64,000 nucleotides of DNA from an uncultured Parvularculaceae bacterium (GTDB taxonomy: Bacteria > Pseudomonadota > Alphaproteobacteria > Caulobacterales > Parvularculaceae), in the NCBI GenBank assembly GCA_913055785.1, contig CAJXLJ010000008.1, positions 30,651 through 94,650 on the forward strand, in the 5' to 3' direction. This document shows, in pieces, positions 27,053 to 36,150 of this stretch (positions within the stretch are counted from its first letter, which is position 1; every line of letters begins with the position of its first letter). The notes under the pieces are model-generated. The model saw only the letters and a program-made list of their open reading frames with translations. It made no database searches and had not been told where the DNA came from. Both the position numbers and the translations under genes were made by a program.

Positions 27053-27374
27053 ACAACTCAGAATCACTTATTTTATTGGTAAGCTTAGGGCAGGTACTGA
27101 GAGTGCTTATAAAGAATGGCATGACAATATGTCGGCTGAGATACTCGCTCTCTATAAGTCGTTCGGTATCGTCGACATTCATCTTTACAGGGAGGGGTGC
27201 GATCTCGTGATGGTTGTGGCGACGGAGCGTCACATTGATCTCGCTGCTGCGACTGTAGAAGCGCTGAATGACCCTGTGTTGGCGAAATGGGTAGGGCATT
27301 CCGCGGCGATGTTTGAAGACGACGGCGCCTGGCGACAAATGGAACGCTTTTTCGAATTTCCGAAGGCTGGGTAG
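27045..27374 (+). CDS. L-rhamnose/L-fucose mutarotase-like protein
   Basis: A 109-residue member of the RhaM/DUF718 family, dimeric alpha-beta barrel proteins that interconvert sugar anomers. It shows ITYFIGKLRAGTESAYKEWHDN with the conserved His, the FGIVDIHLYREG strand and the C-terminal DDGAWRQMERFFEFP. An anomer-converting enzyme before an aldose 1-dehydrogenase fits an oxidative 6-deoxysugar or pentose route. Overlaps the lactonase gene by eight bases. Confidence 0.8.
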   Translation: MNEQLRITYFIGKLRAGTESAYKEWHDNMSAEILALYKSFGIVDIHLYREGCDLVMVVATERHIDLAAATVEALNDPVLAKWVGHSAAMFEDDGAWRQMERFFEFPKAG

Positions 27375-27503
27375 CAACCTGCCGCCCGGCGTCAGTCGGT
27401 GTATGGCCTCCTAGCGGGAAGCCTCAAGTTGCTGTCCTCAGCCTCTTTCCGACCGCCTTTCTTATCGCGTCCCTTCATGGCGGGATGATTGACCTCTCTT
27501 AAA

Positions 27504-27515
27504 CTAACATGTTAG
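27504..27515. promoter_or_regulatory. GntR operator, copy C (perfect palindrome)
   Basis: CTAACATGTTAG, a perfect 12-bp palindrome, 163 bases upstream of the alcohol dehydrogenase start. Confidence 0.78.
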
Positions 27516-27577
27516 AAGTCGCAGCAATGAGAGCTAATGCGCCTTTTATGGGCTTAGAGGTTGGGTTGGTCGCCAAA

Positions 27578-27589
27578 ATGACATGTTAG
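27578..27589. promoter_or_regulatory. GntR operator, copy D
   Basis: ATGACATGTTAG, two mismatches from the consensus in the left arm, 89 bases upstream of the alcohol dehydrogenase start. Confidence 0.6.
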
Positions 27590-27678
27590 ACCGAGGGCGC
27601 CTTACATAGGCGCTGCACTAAAGTGGCTGCGGTAATCACCAAAAATAGCAGCGAGCCAAATCGTTGCCGGAGGAACAA

Positions 27679-28785
27679 ATGACTGAAACAAAAGCTGCAG
27701 TTGTTAGAGAGCAGCACGGTAAATTCGTGCTGGAAGACGTGTGTCTTGAAACGCCGCGTGACAATGAAGTTCTTGTGCGGATCAAGGGTGTAGGCATGTG
27801 CCATACGGACCTTGTCGTTCGAGACCAAGTGTTTCCAACGCCTCTTCCGGCCGTGCTCGGCCATGAAGGCGCGGGCGTCGTTGAAGAGGTCGGCGCTAAA
27901 GTTACGAAAGTCGCTCCCGGCGATCATGTGGTTCTTAGCTTTGCAAGTTGCGGGGAATGTCAAAACTGCAAGCAGGGTCTTTATGGATATTGCCCTGATC
28001 TGTTTGGGCGTAACTTTAGCGGAGCAAGACCTGATGGATCAACGCCGTGTTGCGATAGCAAAGGGGATTCACTTAGCGCCTATTTCTTCGCGCAGAGTTC
28101 ATTTGCAGGTTATGCGATCGCCAGCGAAAAAAATGTTGTAAAAATACGAAAAGATGTCCCGGTAGAGCTGATGGGTCCGCTGGGCTGCGGCATTCAGACA
28201 GGCGCCGGCGCCGTCATGAACTCGCTAAACCCGCGGGCGGGGGAGACTATCGCCATATTCGGCGCTGGATCCGTAGGAATGGCAGCTGTGATGGCCGCCA
28301 AAGCCGCCGGATGCGCGCAGATCATAGTCGCAGACATAAACAATAGCCGTCTTGAGCAGGCAAAAGAATTCGGCGCTACCGGTGTTGTTAACTCCAAGTC
28401 TGATGATCCGGTCGCCGCTATTCAAGAAATGACGAATGGCGAAGGCGTTCAATATTCGCTTGAGTGCACAGGCCTCCCTGAAGTTGTGCGCCAAGCTGTA
28501 GACAGTCTCAGATTGACGGGGGTTTGCGGAGTCATCGGCGTCGCGCCGCTCGGAACAGAAGTCAAACTTGATATGAATGGCATACTTTTCGGGCGCACCA
28601 TCCGCGGCGTTATTGAAGGCGACAGTATTCCCGACATCTTTATTCCCCGATTGATTGAGTTGTGGCGTCAGGGGCGGTTTCCATTCGATAAGCTTGTGAA
28701 ATTTTACCCGCTTTCTGAAATAAACAAGGCTGCTGAAGACTCAGAAGCCGGTAAAGTGTTCAAAGCCATCCTTCAGCCGGAATGA
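27679..28785 (+). CDS. Zinc-dependent alcohol dehydrogenase (XylB-like, MDR family)
   Basis: A 368-residue medium-chain dehydrogenase. Catalytic zinc residues are Cys41 in VGMCHTDLV and His62-Glu63 in LGHEGAG; structural zinc cysteines are 91, 94, 97 and 105 in CGECQNCKQGLYGYC. The NAD site is GAGSVGMAAVMAAKAAG, followed by IVADINNSRLEQAKEFGA. The closest style is the benzyl-alcohol dehydrogenase group, which oxidises primary alcohols to aldehydes. GGAGGA precedes the ATG at 27679. Two GntR operators lie upstream. With the ligase and aldehyde dehydrogenase downstream it may process an alcohol or aldehyde by-product such as lactaldehyde or propanediol, or an aromatic aglycone. Confidence 0.85.
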   Translation: MTETKAAVVREQHGKFVLEDVCLETPRDNEVLVRIKGVGMCHTDLVVRDQVFPTPLPAVLGHEGAGVVEEVGAKVTKVAPGDHVVLSFASCGECQNCKQGLYGYCPDLFGRNFSGARPDGSTPCCDSKGDSLSAYFFAQSSFAGYAIASEKNVVKIRKDVPVELMGPLGCGIQTGAGAVMNSLNPRAGETIAIFGAGSVGMAAVMAAKAAGCAQIIVADINNSRLEQAKEFGATGVVNSKSDDPVAAIQEMTNGEGVQYSLECTGLPEVVRQAVDSLRLTGVCGVIGVAPLGTEVKLDMNGILFGRTIRGVIEGDSIPDIFIPRLIELWRQGRFPFDKLVKFYPLSEINKAAEDSEAGKVFKAILQPE

Positions 28786-28828
28786 CAACCGAAGTCGTCA
28801 TAAGCCGCGCCAAGCGGGCATCAACAAT

Positions 28829-30334
28829 ATGATACGGAATAGTGTTGCAGATATCGTTGCGCTTGGCGCGGTTGAATACGGCAAGAAAGCGGCGCTGATT
28901 ATTGGCGAACAGGTAGTATCATATACTGAACTAGATGCGCTTTGTGGGGCGTTTGCGGCGGGCTTGCATGAAGACGGTTTAACGCCCGGTGATCGTGTAA
29001 CGCTTTATGGAGCAAATTGCCTTGAGTGGGTGGTGGCTTTCCACGGAACGATCCGTGCCGGCGGCGTCATCAATCCCGTCAACATGATGCTGACGGCTGA
29101 TGAGATTGACTATGTCGTCAGAGATTGCGGTGCGGCGTTTGTCTATGTTGAAGATGGCAAATACCCTGAAGTTTCCAGGCTTTCATCAATTGAAACATTG
29201 AAAGCGGTCAAGAGATTTTCAGATGTGCTGGCAATTGATACGAAAAGCGTCACCGGGAAGGCGAGGGAGACAGTAAACAGTTCAGCCGACGCACTCTGCA
29301 TGATCGGCTACACATCCGGTACTACAGGGCATCCGAAAGGCGCGATGCTTTCAAATCAAAGCGTTCTCATGAACGCTCAATTTACGGCGCTGATGCATGG
29401 GCGAAATTCTGACGATATTGTCGTCTCGGCGCTGCCTCTGTCCCATGTCTATGGCAACGTTGTCATGAATTCAGTATTACTGACTGGCGGAGCGCTGGTT
29501 CTTCATAGCGCATTCGGTGCGGACGCTATTCTCCAATCTATCAGTCATTGGCGCGCGACAATCTTCGAAGGCGTTCCAACAATGTATTACTATTTGTTGG
29601 ACTGCCTTGAAGGAGCTCGCGCCGACTTATCGTCATTGCGTTTGTGCACAGTAGGCGGGCAGACCATGCCGGTTGCAAAAATGCAGCTTGCGGAAGAAGT
29701 CTTTGATTGCCCCCTGATCGAACTTTGGGGAATGACGGAAATTGCAGGCCTCGGGACAACTCATCCCTATATGGGGCCATATCGCCATGGTTCGATTGGC
29801 GTCGCGCTTCCATTCTGTGAAACGCGCATTGTGTCAACGGAAAACGCCCAACAAGAACTCAAACCCGGAGAGATTGGTGAGCTGCTATTTCGCGGCCCGC
29901 TTGTAATGATAGGGTACTACAACAAAGAAGAAGCAACGCGTGAAGCGATTGATGCTGAAGGCTGGCTTCATACTGGAGATGTCGCGCAGATAGATGAAAG
30001 AGGTTTCATCCATATTGTCGACCGTAAAAAAGACATGATCTTAACGGCGGGTTACAATATTTATCCCGCCGAACTTGAGCGTGTTATCGCTACTCACCCG
30101 GCAGTCTCCATGTCCGCGGTCGGTGGGGTGCCGGATTCGCAAAAAGGAGAGATCCCCAAAGCTTATATTGTTTTGAAGGAAGGCGCATACGTCGGCGAGG
30201 ATGAGATTATTGCACACTGTCGTAAAAGCCTGGCTGCTTACAAAGTTCCGCGTGCGGTAAAATTTGTTGATGATCTGCCGAAAACTAGTTCTGGAAAAAT
30301 CATGCGACGCGCTTTGCGCGAACTTGACGCATGA
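28829..30334 (+). CDS. AMP-forming acyl-CoA ligase
   Basis: A 501-residue ANL-superfamily enzyme. The P-loop is IGYTSGTTGHPKGAMLSN; the adenylate motif is in ELWGMTEIAGLG, the hinge in GWLHTGDVAQIDERGFIHIVDRKKDMI, and the catalytic C-terminal Lys in PKTSSGKIMRR. It activates a carboxylic acid with ATP and CoA. The substrate is not evident; fatty, aromatic or short hydroxy acids are all possible. It sits 43 bases after the alcohol dehydrogenase and 27 before an aldehyde dehydrogenase, so the three are co-transcribed under the GntR operators. A CoA ligase is not part of known fucose or arabinose oxidation, which makes it an odd member of this locus. Confidence 0.87.
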   Translation: MIRNSVADIVALGAVEYGKKAALIIGEQVVSYTELDALCGAFAAGLHEDGLTPGDRVTLYGANCLEWVVAFHGTIRAGGVINPVNMMLTADEIDYVVRDCGAAFVYVEDGKYPEVSRLSSIETLKAVKRFSDVLAIDTKSVTGKARETVNSSADALCMIGYTSGTTGHPKGAMLSNQSVLMNAQFTALMHGRNSDDIVVSALPLSHVYGNVVMNSVLLTGGALVLHSAFGADAILQSISHWRATIFEGVPTMYYYLLDCLEGARADLSSLRLCTVGGQTMPVAKMQLAEEVFDCPLIELWGMTEIAGLGTTHPYMGPYRHGSIGVALPFCETRIVSTENAQQELKPGEIGELLFRGPLVMIGYYNKEEATREAIDAEGWLHTGDVAQIDERGFIHIVDRKKDMILTAGYNIYPAELERVIATHPAVSMSAVGGVPDSQKGEIPKAYIVLKEGAYVGEDEIIAHCRKSLAAYKVPRAVKFVDDLPKTSSGKIMRRALRELDA

Positions 30335-30361
30335 CATGTGCATGACGAGAAGGAGAAAATA

Positions 30362-31798
30362 ATGACTCGTTTCTATGAAGATTTTACCATGACAATTGAT
30401 GGTGAGCCCGCCACGTCCGACAAGACTTTTGATGCGATCAATCCAGCAAATGAAAAGCCAATTGCACAAGTTCCGGACGCAAGCCGTGAGCAGTTGGAGT
30501 CGGCTGTAGCGGCGGCGAAAGGCGCCTTTCCCGCTTGGAGCGCAACACCGCTTTCCGAACGACAGAAACTGGTCGCAAAGCTGGGCGATGTCATTGAGGC
30601 GAATACGGAAGACTTCATTCGACTTTTGACCATGGAGCAAGGAAAGGCTCGAGCCGGCGCCGAATGGGAGATTGGCGGTAGCGCCGCCTGGTGCAGAGAA
30701 ATAGCTAAGCAGGAGCTTAAGACAGAAACTGTTGAAGACGATGGGCATAGAACTGTTGAAGTACAGCGTACGCCGTTAGGCGTCGTCGGCGGTATTACGC
30801 CCTGGAATTTTCCGTTATTACTGGCGATCTGGAAAATTGCGCCGGCGCTTGTAGCCGGCAATACAATGGTATTGAAGCCGTCGCCTTATACGCCGTTATG
30901 CACGCTGAAATTTGGAGAGTTGACGCGGGATATTCTGCCTAAAGGCGTATTGAATATTGTCTCCGGCGGAAACGAACTCGGTGCGTGGATCACGCAGCAT
31001 CCTGAAATCAGAAAGATTAGCTTCACAGGTTCAACGGCGACTGGCCGTAAGATCATGGAGTCTGCGTCGGGAAGCCTTAAGCGTATAACGCTGGAGCTTG
31101 GCGGCAACGATCCGGCGATCGTACTCCCTGATGTTGACGTAAAGGCTATGGCGAAGGAACTGTTCTGGGCTGCATTTCAAAATAGCGCGCAGTTTTGCGT
31201 TGCGGCGAAGCGGATTTATATTCACGAAGATATTTATGATGAAATGGCTGAGGCGCTTGTCGATTACGCCAAGACGGTGAAAGTCGGCGATGGGTTAGAG
31301 CAGGGCACAGACCTCGGGCCCATTCAAAATTCAATGCAATTCGACAAGCTCAAGAATCTTCTGGCGGACAGTAAAGAGAACAATCACAAATTTCTGCTTG
31401 GCGGAGATATTGGCGCTGGGCCGGGATATTTCGTGCCGGTGACGATTATCGATAATCCGCCCGAAGAAAGCCGTGTCGTAGTGGAAGAGGCTTTTGGCCC
31501 TGTGCTTCCGCTTTTAAAATTCAAAAATATCGACGAGGTTATTAATCGCGCAAACAATACGGAATATGGGCTTGCTGCATCGGTATGGGGGAGAGACGTC
31601 AGCGCCGCACGTAAAGTCGCCGATCGCCTTGAGGCGGGAACGATTTGGATCAATGAGATCCACACATTCTCGCCCCACGTTGTGTTTGGAGGCCATAAGC
31701 AATCGGGCATTGGCGTTGAGAATTCTCTGGAAGGCCTGGCCGAATACACCAATGTAAGAACTGTCGTCACCAATCGAGCGGCGCCGACAAGCGTTTAA
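30362..31798 (+). CDS. NAD(P)-dependent aldehyde dehydrogenase
   Basis: A 478-residue ALDH-superfamily enzyme. The general base Glu245 is in RITLELGGNDP, the catalytic Cys279 in NSAQFCVAAKR, and the cofactor region is ITPWNFPLLLAIWKIAPAL and FTGSTATGRKI. It oxidises an aldehyde to the acid; lactaldehyde from a deoxy-keto-fuconate aldolase reaction would be a fitting substrate, but succinate- or betaine-type aldehydes are possible. ATG 30362 has AAGGAG upstream and is preferred to the GTG eight codons earlier. Its stop shares a TTAA with the convergent second ALDH gene. Confidence 0.88.
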   Translation: MTRFYEDFTMTIDGEPATSDKTFDAINPANEKPIAQVPDASREQLESAVAAAKGAFPAWSATPLSERQKLVAKLGDVIEANTEDFIRLLTMEQGKARAGAEWEIGGSAAWCREIAKQELKTETVEDDGHRTVEVQRTPLGVVGGITPWNFPLLLAIWKIAPALVAGNTMVLKPSPYTPLCTLKFGELTRDILPKGVLNIVSGGNELGAWITQHPEIRKISFTGSTATGRKIMESASGSLKRITLELGGNDPAIVLPDVDVKAMAKELFWAAFQNSAQFCVAAKRIYIHEDIYDEMAEALVDYAKTVKVGDGLEQGTDLGPIQNSMQFDKLKNLLADSKENNHKFLLGGDIGAGPGYFVPVTIIDNPPEESRVVVEEAFGPVLPLLKFKNIDEVINRANNTEYGLAASVWGRDVSAARKVADRLEAGTIWINEIHTFSPHVVFGGHKQSGIGVENSLEGLAEYTNVRTVVTNRAAPTSV

Positions 31799-33375
31799 CG
31801 CAAGACCCATTGGCCATCCACCCGTTTGACGGCTGGCTGGGCGCCGCCGTCGCGGGTGGCGTCCGGCAGAAGGGAGGAGGGGAAGTCCTGATAGCAGACA
31901 GGACGAAGGAAACGGTCAATGGCTGCTGACCCGACTGAGGTGCTGCGGCCGTCAGATGTGGCCGGAAAAGGTCCGCCATGAACCATTGCATGGCAAACTT
32001 CTACGCCTGTCGGCCATCCGTTCGCGATTAAGCGCCCCGCCTTCTCTTCCAGTATGGGGAGGAGAAAGCGCACAGCATCCTCATCTTTTTCGGTAAAATG
32101 CACAGTCGCAGTTAGCTGGCCTTCGAGCTGGTTGAGGGCCAATTTGAGCTGGTCGAGGCTATCGCATGTCACAATAAGCGAGCTGGCGCCGAACACTTCC
32201 TGAGCTAGCTTAGGTGATGCAAGCCATTGGTTTGCGTGTACGGAGAACAACGCCGGGCGGCAAGAGCTGGGTGAAGGCGTGTTTTTTCCGCGACCAATTA
32301 GTTCAACGCCGGATTCATGTTCTAATTCGCTAACGCCGCTATCATAGTTCTGCCGGATATTCGGCGTCAGCATTGTCTGCGCCTCTGATCCGGAGATAGC
32401 GCCGGCGGCGGCTTTGGTAAAATCGTCAAGCCCTTTTCCGGTAAGTGCGAAAACAATGCCAGGGTTGGTGCAGAATTGCCCGGCGCCAAGCGTCAATGAA
32501 GACACAAAGGCGTGCGCTAAATCATCCGCTTTGTGAGCAAGCGCATCGGGCATCAGTATCACCGGGTTTACTGCGCTCATTTCCGCATAAACTGGAATAG
32601 GCTCCTCCCGCGAGGCTGCGATTTTCGATAGCGCAAGACCGCCTGCCTGAGAGCCTGTAAAACCAACCGCTTTGATCCGTGGGTCGCCGACTAACGCCGC
32701 GCCGAGTTCATGGCTGACGCCGTTCAGAAGGGAAAAGACGCCTTCATGCAGGCCGCGGCCTTGCACTGCTTCTGCGATCGCTTTCGAGATGAGCTCGCAA
32801 ACCCCGGGATGCGCCGGATGGCCTTTGACGATTACCGGACAGCCCGCGGCCAGCGCAGATGCCGTGTCGCCGCCAGCGACGGAAAAGGCGAGGGGAAAAT
32901 TGCTGGCCCCAAATACGACCACAGGGCCAATTGCGATTTTCTGCGACCGAAGGTCCGGACGGGGCAAGGGTTCGCGATCAGGTTTCGCAGGGTCGATGCG
33001 AACATCCATCCATGCTCCGTCTCTGACTTCAGCGGCGAACATGCGTAGCTGTCCGACTGTGCGTCCGCGCTCGCCGGAAAGCCGTGCAATAGGCAGGCCG
33101 GTTTCCTTATGAGCACGGTCCAATAATGCATCACCAAGCTCGAGAATATTGTCCGCTATCGCCTCCAGAAAAGAAGCGCGCGTCTCGGGTTCTGTTGTAC
33201 GATAAGATAGAAACGCAGCCTCGGCCTTGGCGCACGCGTCTGTTATATCTGTATTATTTGCTTCGTAGAATACAGGACCGAGAATTTCTTCCGTAGCAGG
33301 GTTTATAGCTGAAAAAGTTTGTGACGCGGATCGGCGCTCTGCGCCGACGAAATTCTCTCCGGTTAAATTAGTCAT
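31795..33375 (-). CDS. Aldehyde dehydrogenase (NADP+), 2-oxoglutarate-semialdehyde type
   Basis: A 526-residue long-form ALDH. It shows TFSAINPATEEIL near the N-terminus, VVVFGASNFPLAFSVAGGDT for cofactor binding, VGFTGSQAGG, the Glu in PVYAEMSAVNPV and the catalytic Cys in GAGQFCTNPG. This length and GASNFPLAFSVAGGDTASALAAGCPVIVKGH-like pattern are typical of 2,5-dioxopentanoate dehydrogenases in Weimberg-type pentose routes. It lies downstream of a XylX-like FAH gene and an aldose dehydrogenase gene on the same strand, the combination that turns a 2-keto-3-deoxypentonate into 2-oxoglutarate. Confidence 0.85.
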   Translation of the reverse strand: MTNLTGENFVGAERRSASQTFSAINPATEEILGPVFYEANNTDITDACAKAEAAFLSYRTTEPETRASFLEAIADNILELGDALLDRAHKETGLPIARLSGERGRTVGQLRMFAAEVRDGAWMDVRIDPAKPDREPLPRPDLRSQKIAIGPVVVFGASNFPLAFSVAGGDTASALAAGCPVIVKGHPAHPGVCELISKAIAEAVQGRGLHEGVFSLLNGVSHELGAALVGDPRIKAVGFTGSQAGGLALSKIAASREEPIPVYAEMSAVNPVILMPDALAHKADDLAHAFVSSLTLGAGQFCTNPGIVFALTGKGLDDFTKAAAGAISGSEAQTMLTPNIRQNYDSGVSELEHESGVELIGRGKNTPSPSSCRPALFSVHANQWLASPKLAQEVFGASSLIVTCDSLDQLKLALNQLEGQLTATVHFTEKDEDAVRFLLPILEEKAGRLIANGWPTGVEVCHAMVHGGPFPATSDGRSTSVGSAAIDRFLRPVCYQDFPSSLLPDATRDGGAQPAVKRVDGQWVLR

Positions 33376-33434
33376 GTTGTAGGCCTTTACAGAATTACGA
33401 CAACAGAGAAGAGGTCAGCTATCAGGCGAGAGTG

Positions 33435-34583
33435 TTAAATCAGGTCACGAGCTGAGAGCGAACGCATCAGGCAGCGCATACCGAAACGCCAAGGCATAGC
33501 GCGATCGCTTGTCGTGACGGGATTTACCAATGCGCCAAGGTTCTTGCTTCGGATCGTGACAATGTCGCCAGGCTTATGCGTAAAGCCGCCGAATTCGCCG
33601 TTGCGGTTCTTTCTGGGAGTGAACATTGTGCCGAGGAAAAGCAGCATGCCATCCGGAAAACGATGATTATCGTTGATAGCTGCGCGCACCAAAAGTTCAG
33701 GATCGCGGCTGATGTCCGACATTGAGGTAGAACCGGACTCAGAAAAACCGTCTTCACCGGATATCGTGACGTTCACTTCCGCCTGGCGAATGTCATTAAG
33801 AGTGAAGTTTTCGTCAAATAAGCGGATGAAAGGCCCGATTGCACAAGATGCGTTATTGTCTTTAGCAAGGCCTAGCAGCAAAGCGCTGCGTCCTTCAAAA
33901 TCGCGAAGATTGACATCATTGCCTAGACTGGCGCCTACGATTGCGCCGGAAGAAGTTACAGCAAGCACAATCTCTGCTTCGGGATTATTCCATGCCGAAT
34001 TAGGGTGAACGCCGATTTCCGCTCCGCAACCGACCGACGCGAGCGGCTGGCATTTCGTGAAGATTTCCGGATCAGGACCGATAGCGACTTCAAGATACTG
34101 AGACCACATACCTTCATTGATTAGCACTGATTTGAGTTTCGCGGCTTCTTCCGATCCCGGTTTTACGCCCTTGAGCGAACCGCCTAGAGTTGCGGCGATG
34201 CGTGCGCGGACTTCTCCGGCATTCTCCGGTTCGCCATAGACGCTTTCTTCAATGACACGCTCTAATGCGCTGTCGGCGAAAGTTACGCCGGACGCTTTGA
34301 TAGCTTGGAGATCCGGCGGCGCCAGCAAGAGGTTTAAGTTGAGAGCAGATTGCAGACTCATTATCTGCTCGCCTTTGTATCTGCGGAGCTCATTCACAAC
34401 ATCAGGGATCTCGAGAAGGTCGCTCATAGTTGGCGCGAGTTGCGATACATCCACAAGCACATCGCCGTCGATTTTTACAATATGCGGTCCCGCCATAGGG
34501 CCATCACGCCAGACTCGACCGACGCAAATCGCATCTGCGGCGTTTGCGGGAAGGATATCGGATGCTGTGAGATCGTGCTTCAT
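33435..34583 (-). CDS. FAH-family protein, XylX-like 2-keto-3-deoxy-sugar-acid dehydratase
   Basis: A 382-residue fumarylacetoacetate-hydrolase-fold protein. The metal-binding acidic cluster sits in AWNNPEAEIVLAVTSSG and GASLGNDVNLRDFEG; the C-terminal part has FTHKPGDIVTIRSKNLGALVNP. The length near 385 residues and the layout match the Caulobacter XylX group, which dehydrates 2-keto-3-deoxy-pentonates to 2-oxoglutarate semialdehyde, rather than true FAH hydrolases. The partner dehydrogenase is 59 bases downstream. The specific sugar acid (arabinonate, xylonate or fuconate series) is inferred only from context. Confidence 0.8.
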   Translation of the reverse strand: MKHDLTASDILPANAADAICVGRVWRDGPMAGPHIVKIDGDVLVDVSQLAPTMSDLLEIPDVVNELRRYKGEQIMSLQSALNLNLLLAPPDLQAIKASGVTFADSALERVIEESVYGEPENAGEVRARIAATLGGSLKGVKPGSEEAAKLKSVLINEGMWSQYLEVAIGPDPEIFTKCQPLASVGCGAEIGVHPNSAWNNPEAEIVLAVTSSGAIVGASLGNDVNLRDFEGRSALLLGLAKDNNASCAIGPFIRLFDENFTLNDIRQAEVNVTISGEDGFSESGSTSMSDISRDPELLVRAAINDNHRFPDGMLLFLGTMFTPRKNRNGEFGGFTHKPGDIVTIRSKNLGALVNPVTTSDRAMPWRFGMRCLMRSLSARDLI

Positions 34584-34606
34584 ACTAACGGCGGTCTCAT
34601 TGCAAC

Positions 34607-35635
34607 TTATTCTGGCGTTGGCGCATCTGCGGGAAGCAGCTGGCTGTCTTTCAGGGCTTTCCAGAATTCAACGGGGATCTGCTCGTTCAAGAGCGCCATG
34701 TTTTGCAGCACTTCTTGCTTTGTTTGCGACCCTGGAATGACACTGACGACAAGCGGGTGTGCAAGTACGAACTGAAGAGCAGCGGCCGGCATGGTTACGC
34801 CATGCTGATCGCACACCGACTGTATTTCGGCTACGTGTTTACGGACATCGGGAGGAATTTCGAAGTAGTTGTAAGTGTCGCGGCCAGCCAGCACGCCTGA
34901 GTTATAGGGGCCGCCAAGGATAATGCCGACGCCGCGTTCCGCGCATTGAGGGAATAATGTTTGAAGCGGCGCGTGTTCAAGCAACGTATAGCGGCCGGCC
35001 AGCAAAAACAGATCGGGGTCTGCAAGTTCAAGCATAAGCTTACAGGGTTCCCATTCGTTTACGCCGACGCCAATTGATTTCACATCTCCAGCAGCTCGCA
35101 ACTCCTCAAGCGCTTTCCACCCCCCAAGGTTCATGAGGTCATGCGTGTGTTTTTCAGCTTCTTCCCGACTGCCGTGATTGAGTGAATCAATGTCGTGCAC
35201 GAGAAGAAGATCAAACCGGTCAACGCCAATACGTTTCTGACTATCTTCATAAGAGCGCATTACCCCGTCGTAGGAATAGTCATAAACGAAGCGATAAGGC
35301 GGGATGCTCTCAAATATTATTCCATCAGCTTCTTCAGGAGCGCATGGTTCTAAAAGGCGACCGACTTTGGTGGACAAGACATACTCTGATCGCGGCTTAT
35401 CTCGCAGCAACCTTCCGACGCGTTGCTCAGAAAGACCGAAACCATAAAGCGGCGCCGTGTCATAATACCGTATGCCTTCGTTCCATGCCGCCTGCAGGGT
35501 TTCATCGCATTGGCCCTCAGTTAAGGTTTTGCGATAGTTTCCCAATGGAGCTGCGCCGAAACCCATCGCGGTAAAATCAATTTGGCCGCGGTTTTTCCTT
35601 TGGAACGGCCTAATTGAGGCGCCGGCGACTGACAT
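34607..35635 (-). CDS. Aldo/keto reductase, L-fucose/D-threo-aldose 1-dehydrogenase-like
   Basis: A 342-residue AKR with MGFGAAPLGNYRK, YYDTAPLYGFGLSEQRVGRLLR (catalytic Asp and Tyr), the catalytic Lys in VLSTKVGRLL, His in LLLVHDID, and cofactor-site VIPGSQTKQEV. The FGLSEQRVG pattern is characteristic of the D-threo-aldose (L-fucose, D-arabinose, L-galactose) 1-dehydrogenase group, which makes the sugar lactone. The ATG at 35635 is preferred over the upstream frame because AAAGGA lies nine bases before it. First gene of an operon with the XylX-like and ALDH genes, 180 bases downstream of GntR operator E. Confidence 0.83.
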   Translation of the reverse strand: MSVAGASIRPFQRKNRGQIDFTAMGFGAAPLGNYRKTLTEGQCDETLQAAWNEGIRYYDTAPLYGFGLSEQRVGRLLRDKPRSEYVLSTKVGRLLEPCAPEEADGIIFESIPPYRFVYDYSYDGVMRSYEDSQKRIGVDRFDLLLVHDIDSLNHGSREEAEKHTHDLMNLGGWKALEELRAAGDVKSIGVGVNEWEPCKLMLELADPDLFLLAGRYTLLEHAPLQTLFPQCAERGVGIILGGPYNSGVLAGRDTYNYFEIPPDVRKHVAEIQSVCDQHGVTMPAAALQFVLAHPLVVSVIPGSQTKQEVLQNMALLNEQIPVEFWKALKDSQLLPADAPTPE

Positions 35636-35814
35636 TTCTTTAGTCCTTTCAATTGAGGGAGGCGCGCCGGTGCATTGGTGATGTAATGACCAGTGTTGCG
35701 CCTGGAACTGCGGCTGTAGCCTAATAATCTTACGGCCTAACGCTCGCCCGGTGCGGGAATCCAACCCTGCATTTCTTCACCTCTTTTCGATGTTAGCTAT
35801 TGCCGCAATGCTCA

Positions 35815-35826
35815 CTGACATGTTAG
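35815..35826. promoter_or_regulatory. GntR operator, copy E
   Basis: CTGACATGTTAG, one mismatch from the consensus palindrome, 180 bases upstream of the aldose dehydrogenase start. Confidence 0.7.
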
Positions 35827-36078
35827 AGCGTATTTTTGGATCAACTACAAGCCCAATCTCCACCTGTGCCGTCATGATGACTTTTAATTGTGCGGAAGAA
35901 CGCCGGAGCGGTAAGGGGCGGACGGATAAAATGCTTAACCGGCTCGATGTGTTGAAATGCAAGGTTACATTAGCGGCCCAGTTCCGGCCAAGGAACCCGC
36001 AGGAAAAGAAAGCTTGCATCTTAACCCAACCAATCGCCGGGTTGTCGGTTATGGTTTAAACGCCGGTGTTTTGTTTTA

Positions 36079-36090
36079 TTAACATGTCAG
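36079..36090. promoter_or_regulatory. GntR operator, copy F
   Basis: TTAACATGTCAG, two mismatches from the consensus, 61 bases upstream of the HpcH-type aldolase gene. Confidence 0.62.
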
Positions 36091-36150
36091 AAATGCCTTT
36101 GTTCCCTCTGGCGCAAACAGCAAGCATGTGCGTCGCCGGCAACGAGAGGA

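Larger units (their letters stand above)
27375..27678. other. Control region upstream of the alcohol dehydrogenase unit
   Basis: About 300 bases with no gene. It carries two candidate GntR operators at 27504-27515 (perfect) and 27578-27589. Nothing else is recognised. Confidence 0.6.
35636..36150. other. Divergent control region, aldose dehydrogenase / aldolase units
   Basis: About 515 bases without a supported gene. It contains GntR operator copies E (35815-35826) and F (36079-36090), and an extra half-site TGTTAG at 35791. Nothing else is recognised. Confidence 0.6.
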
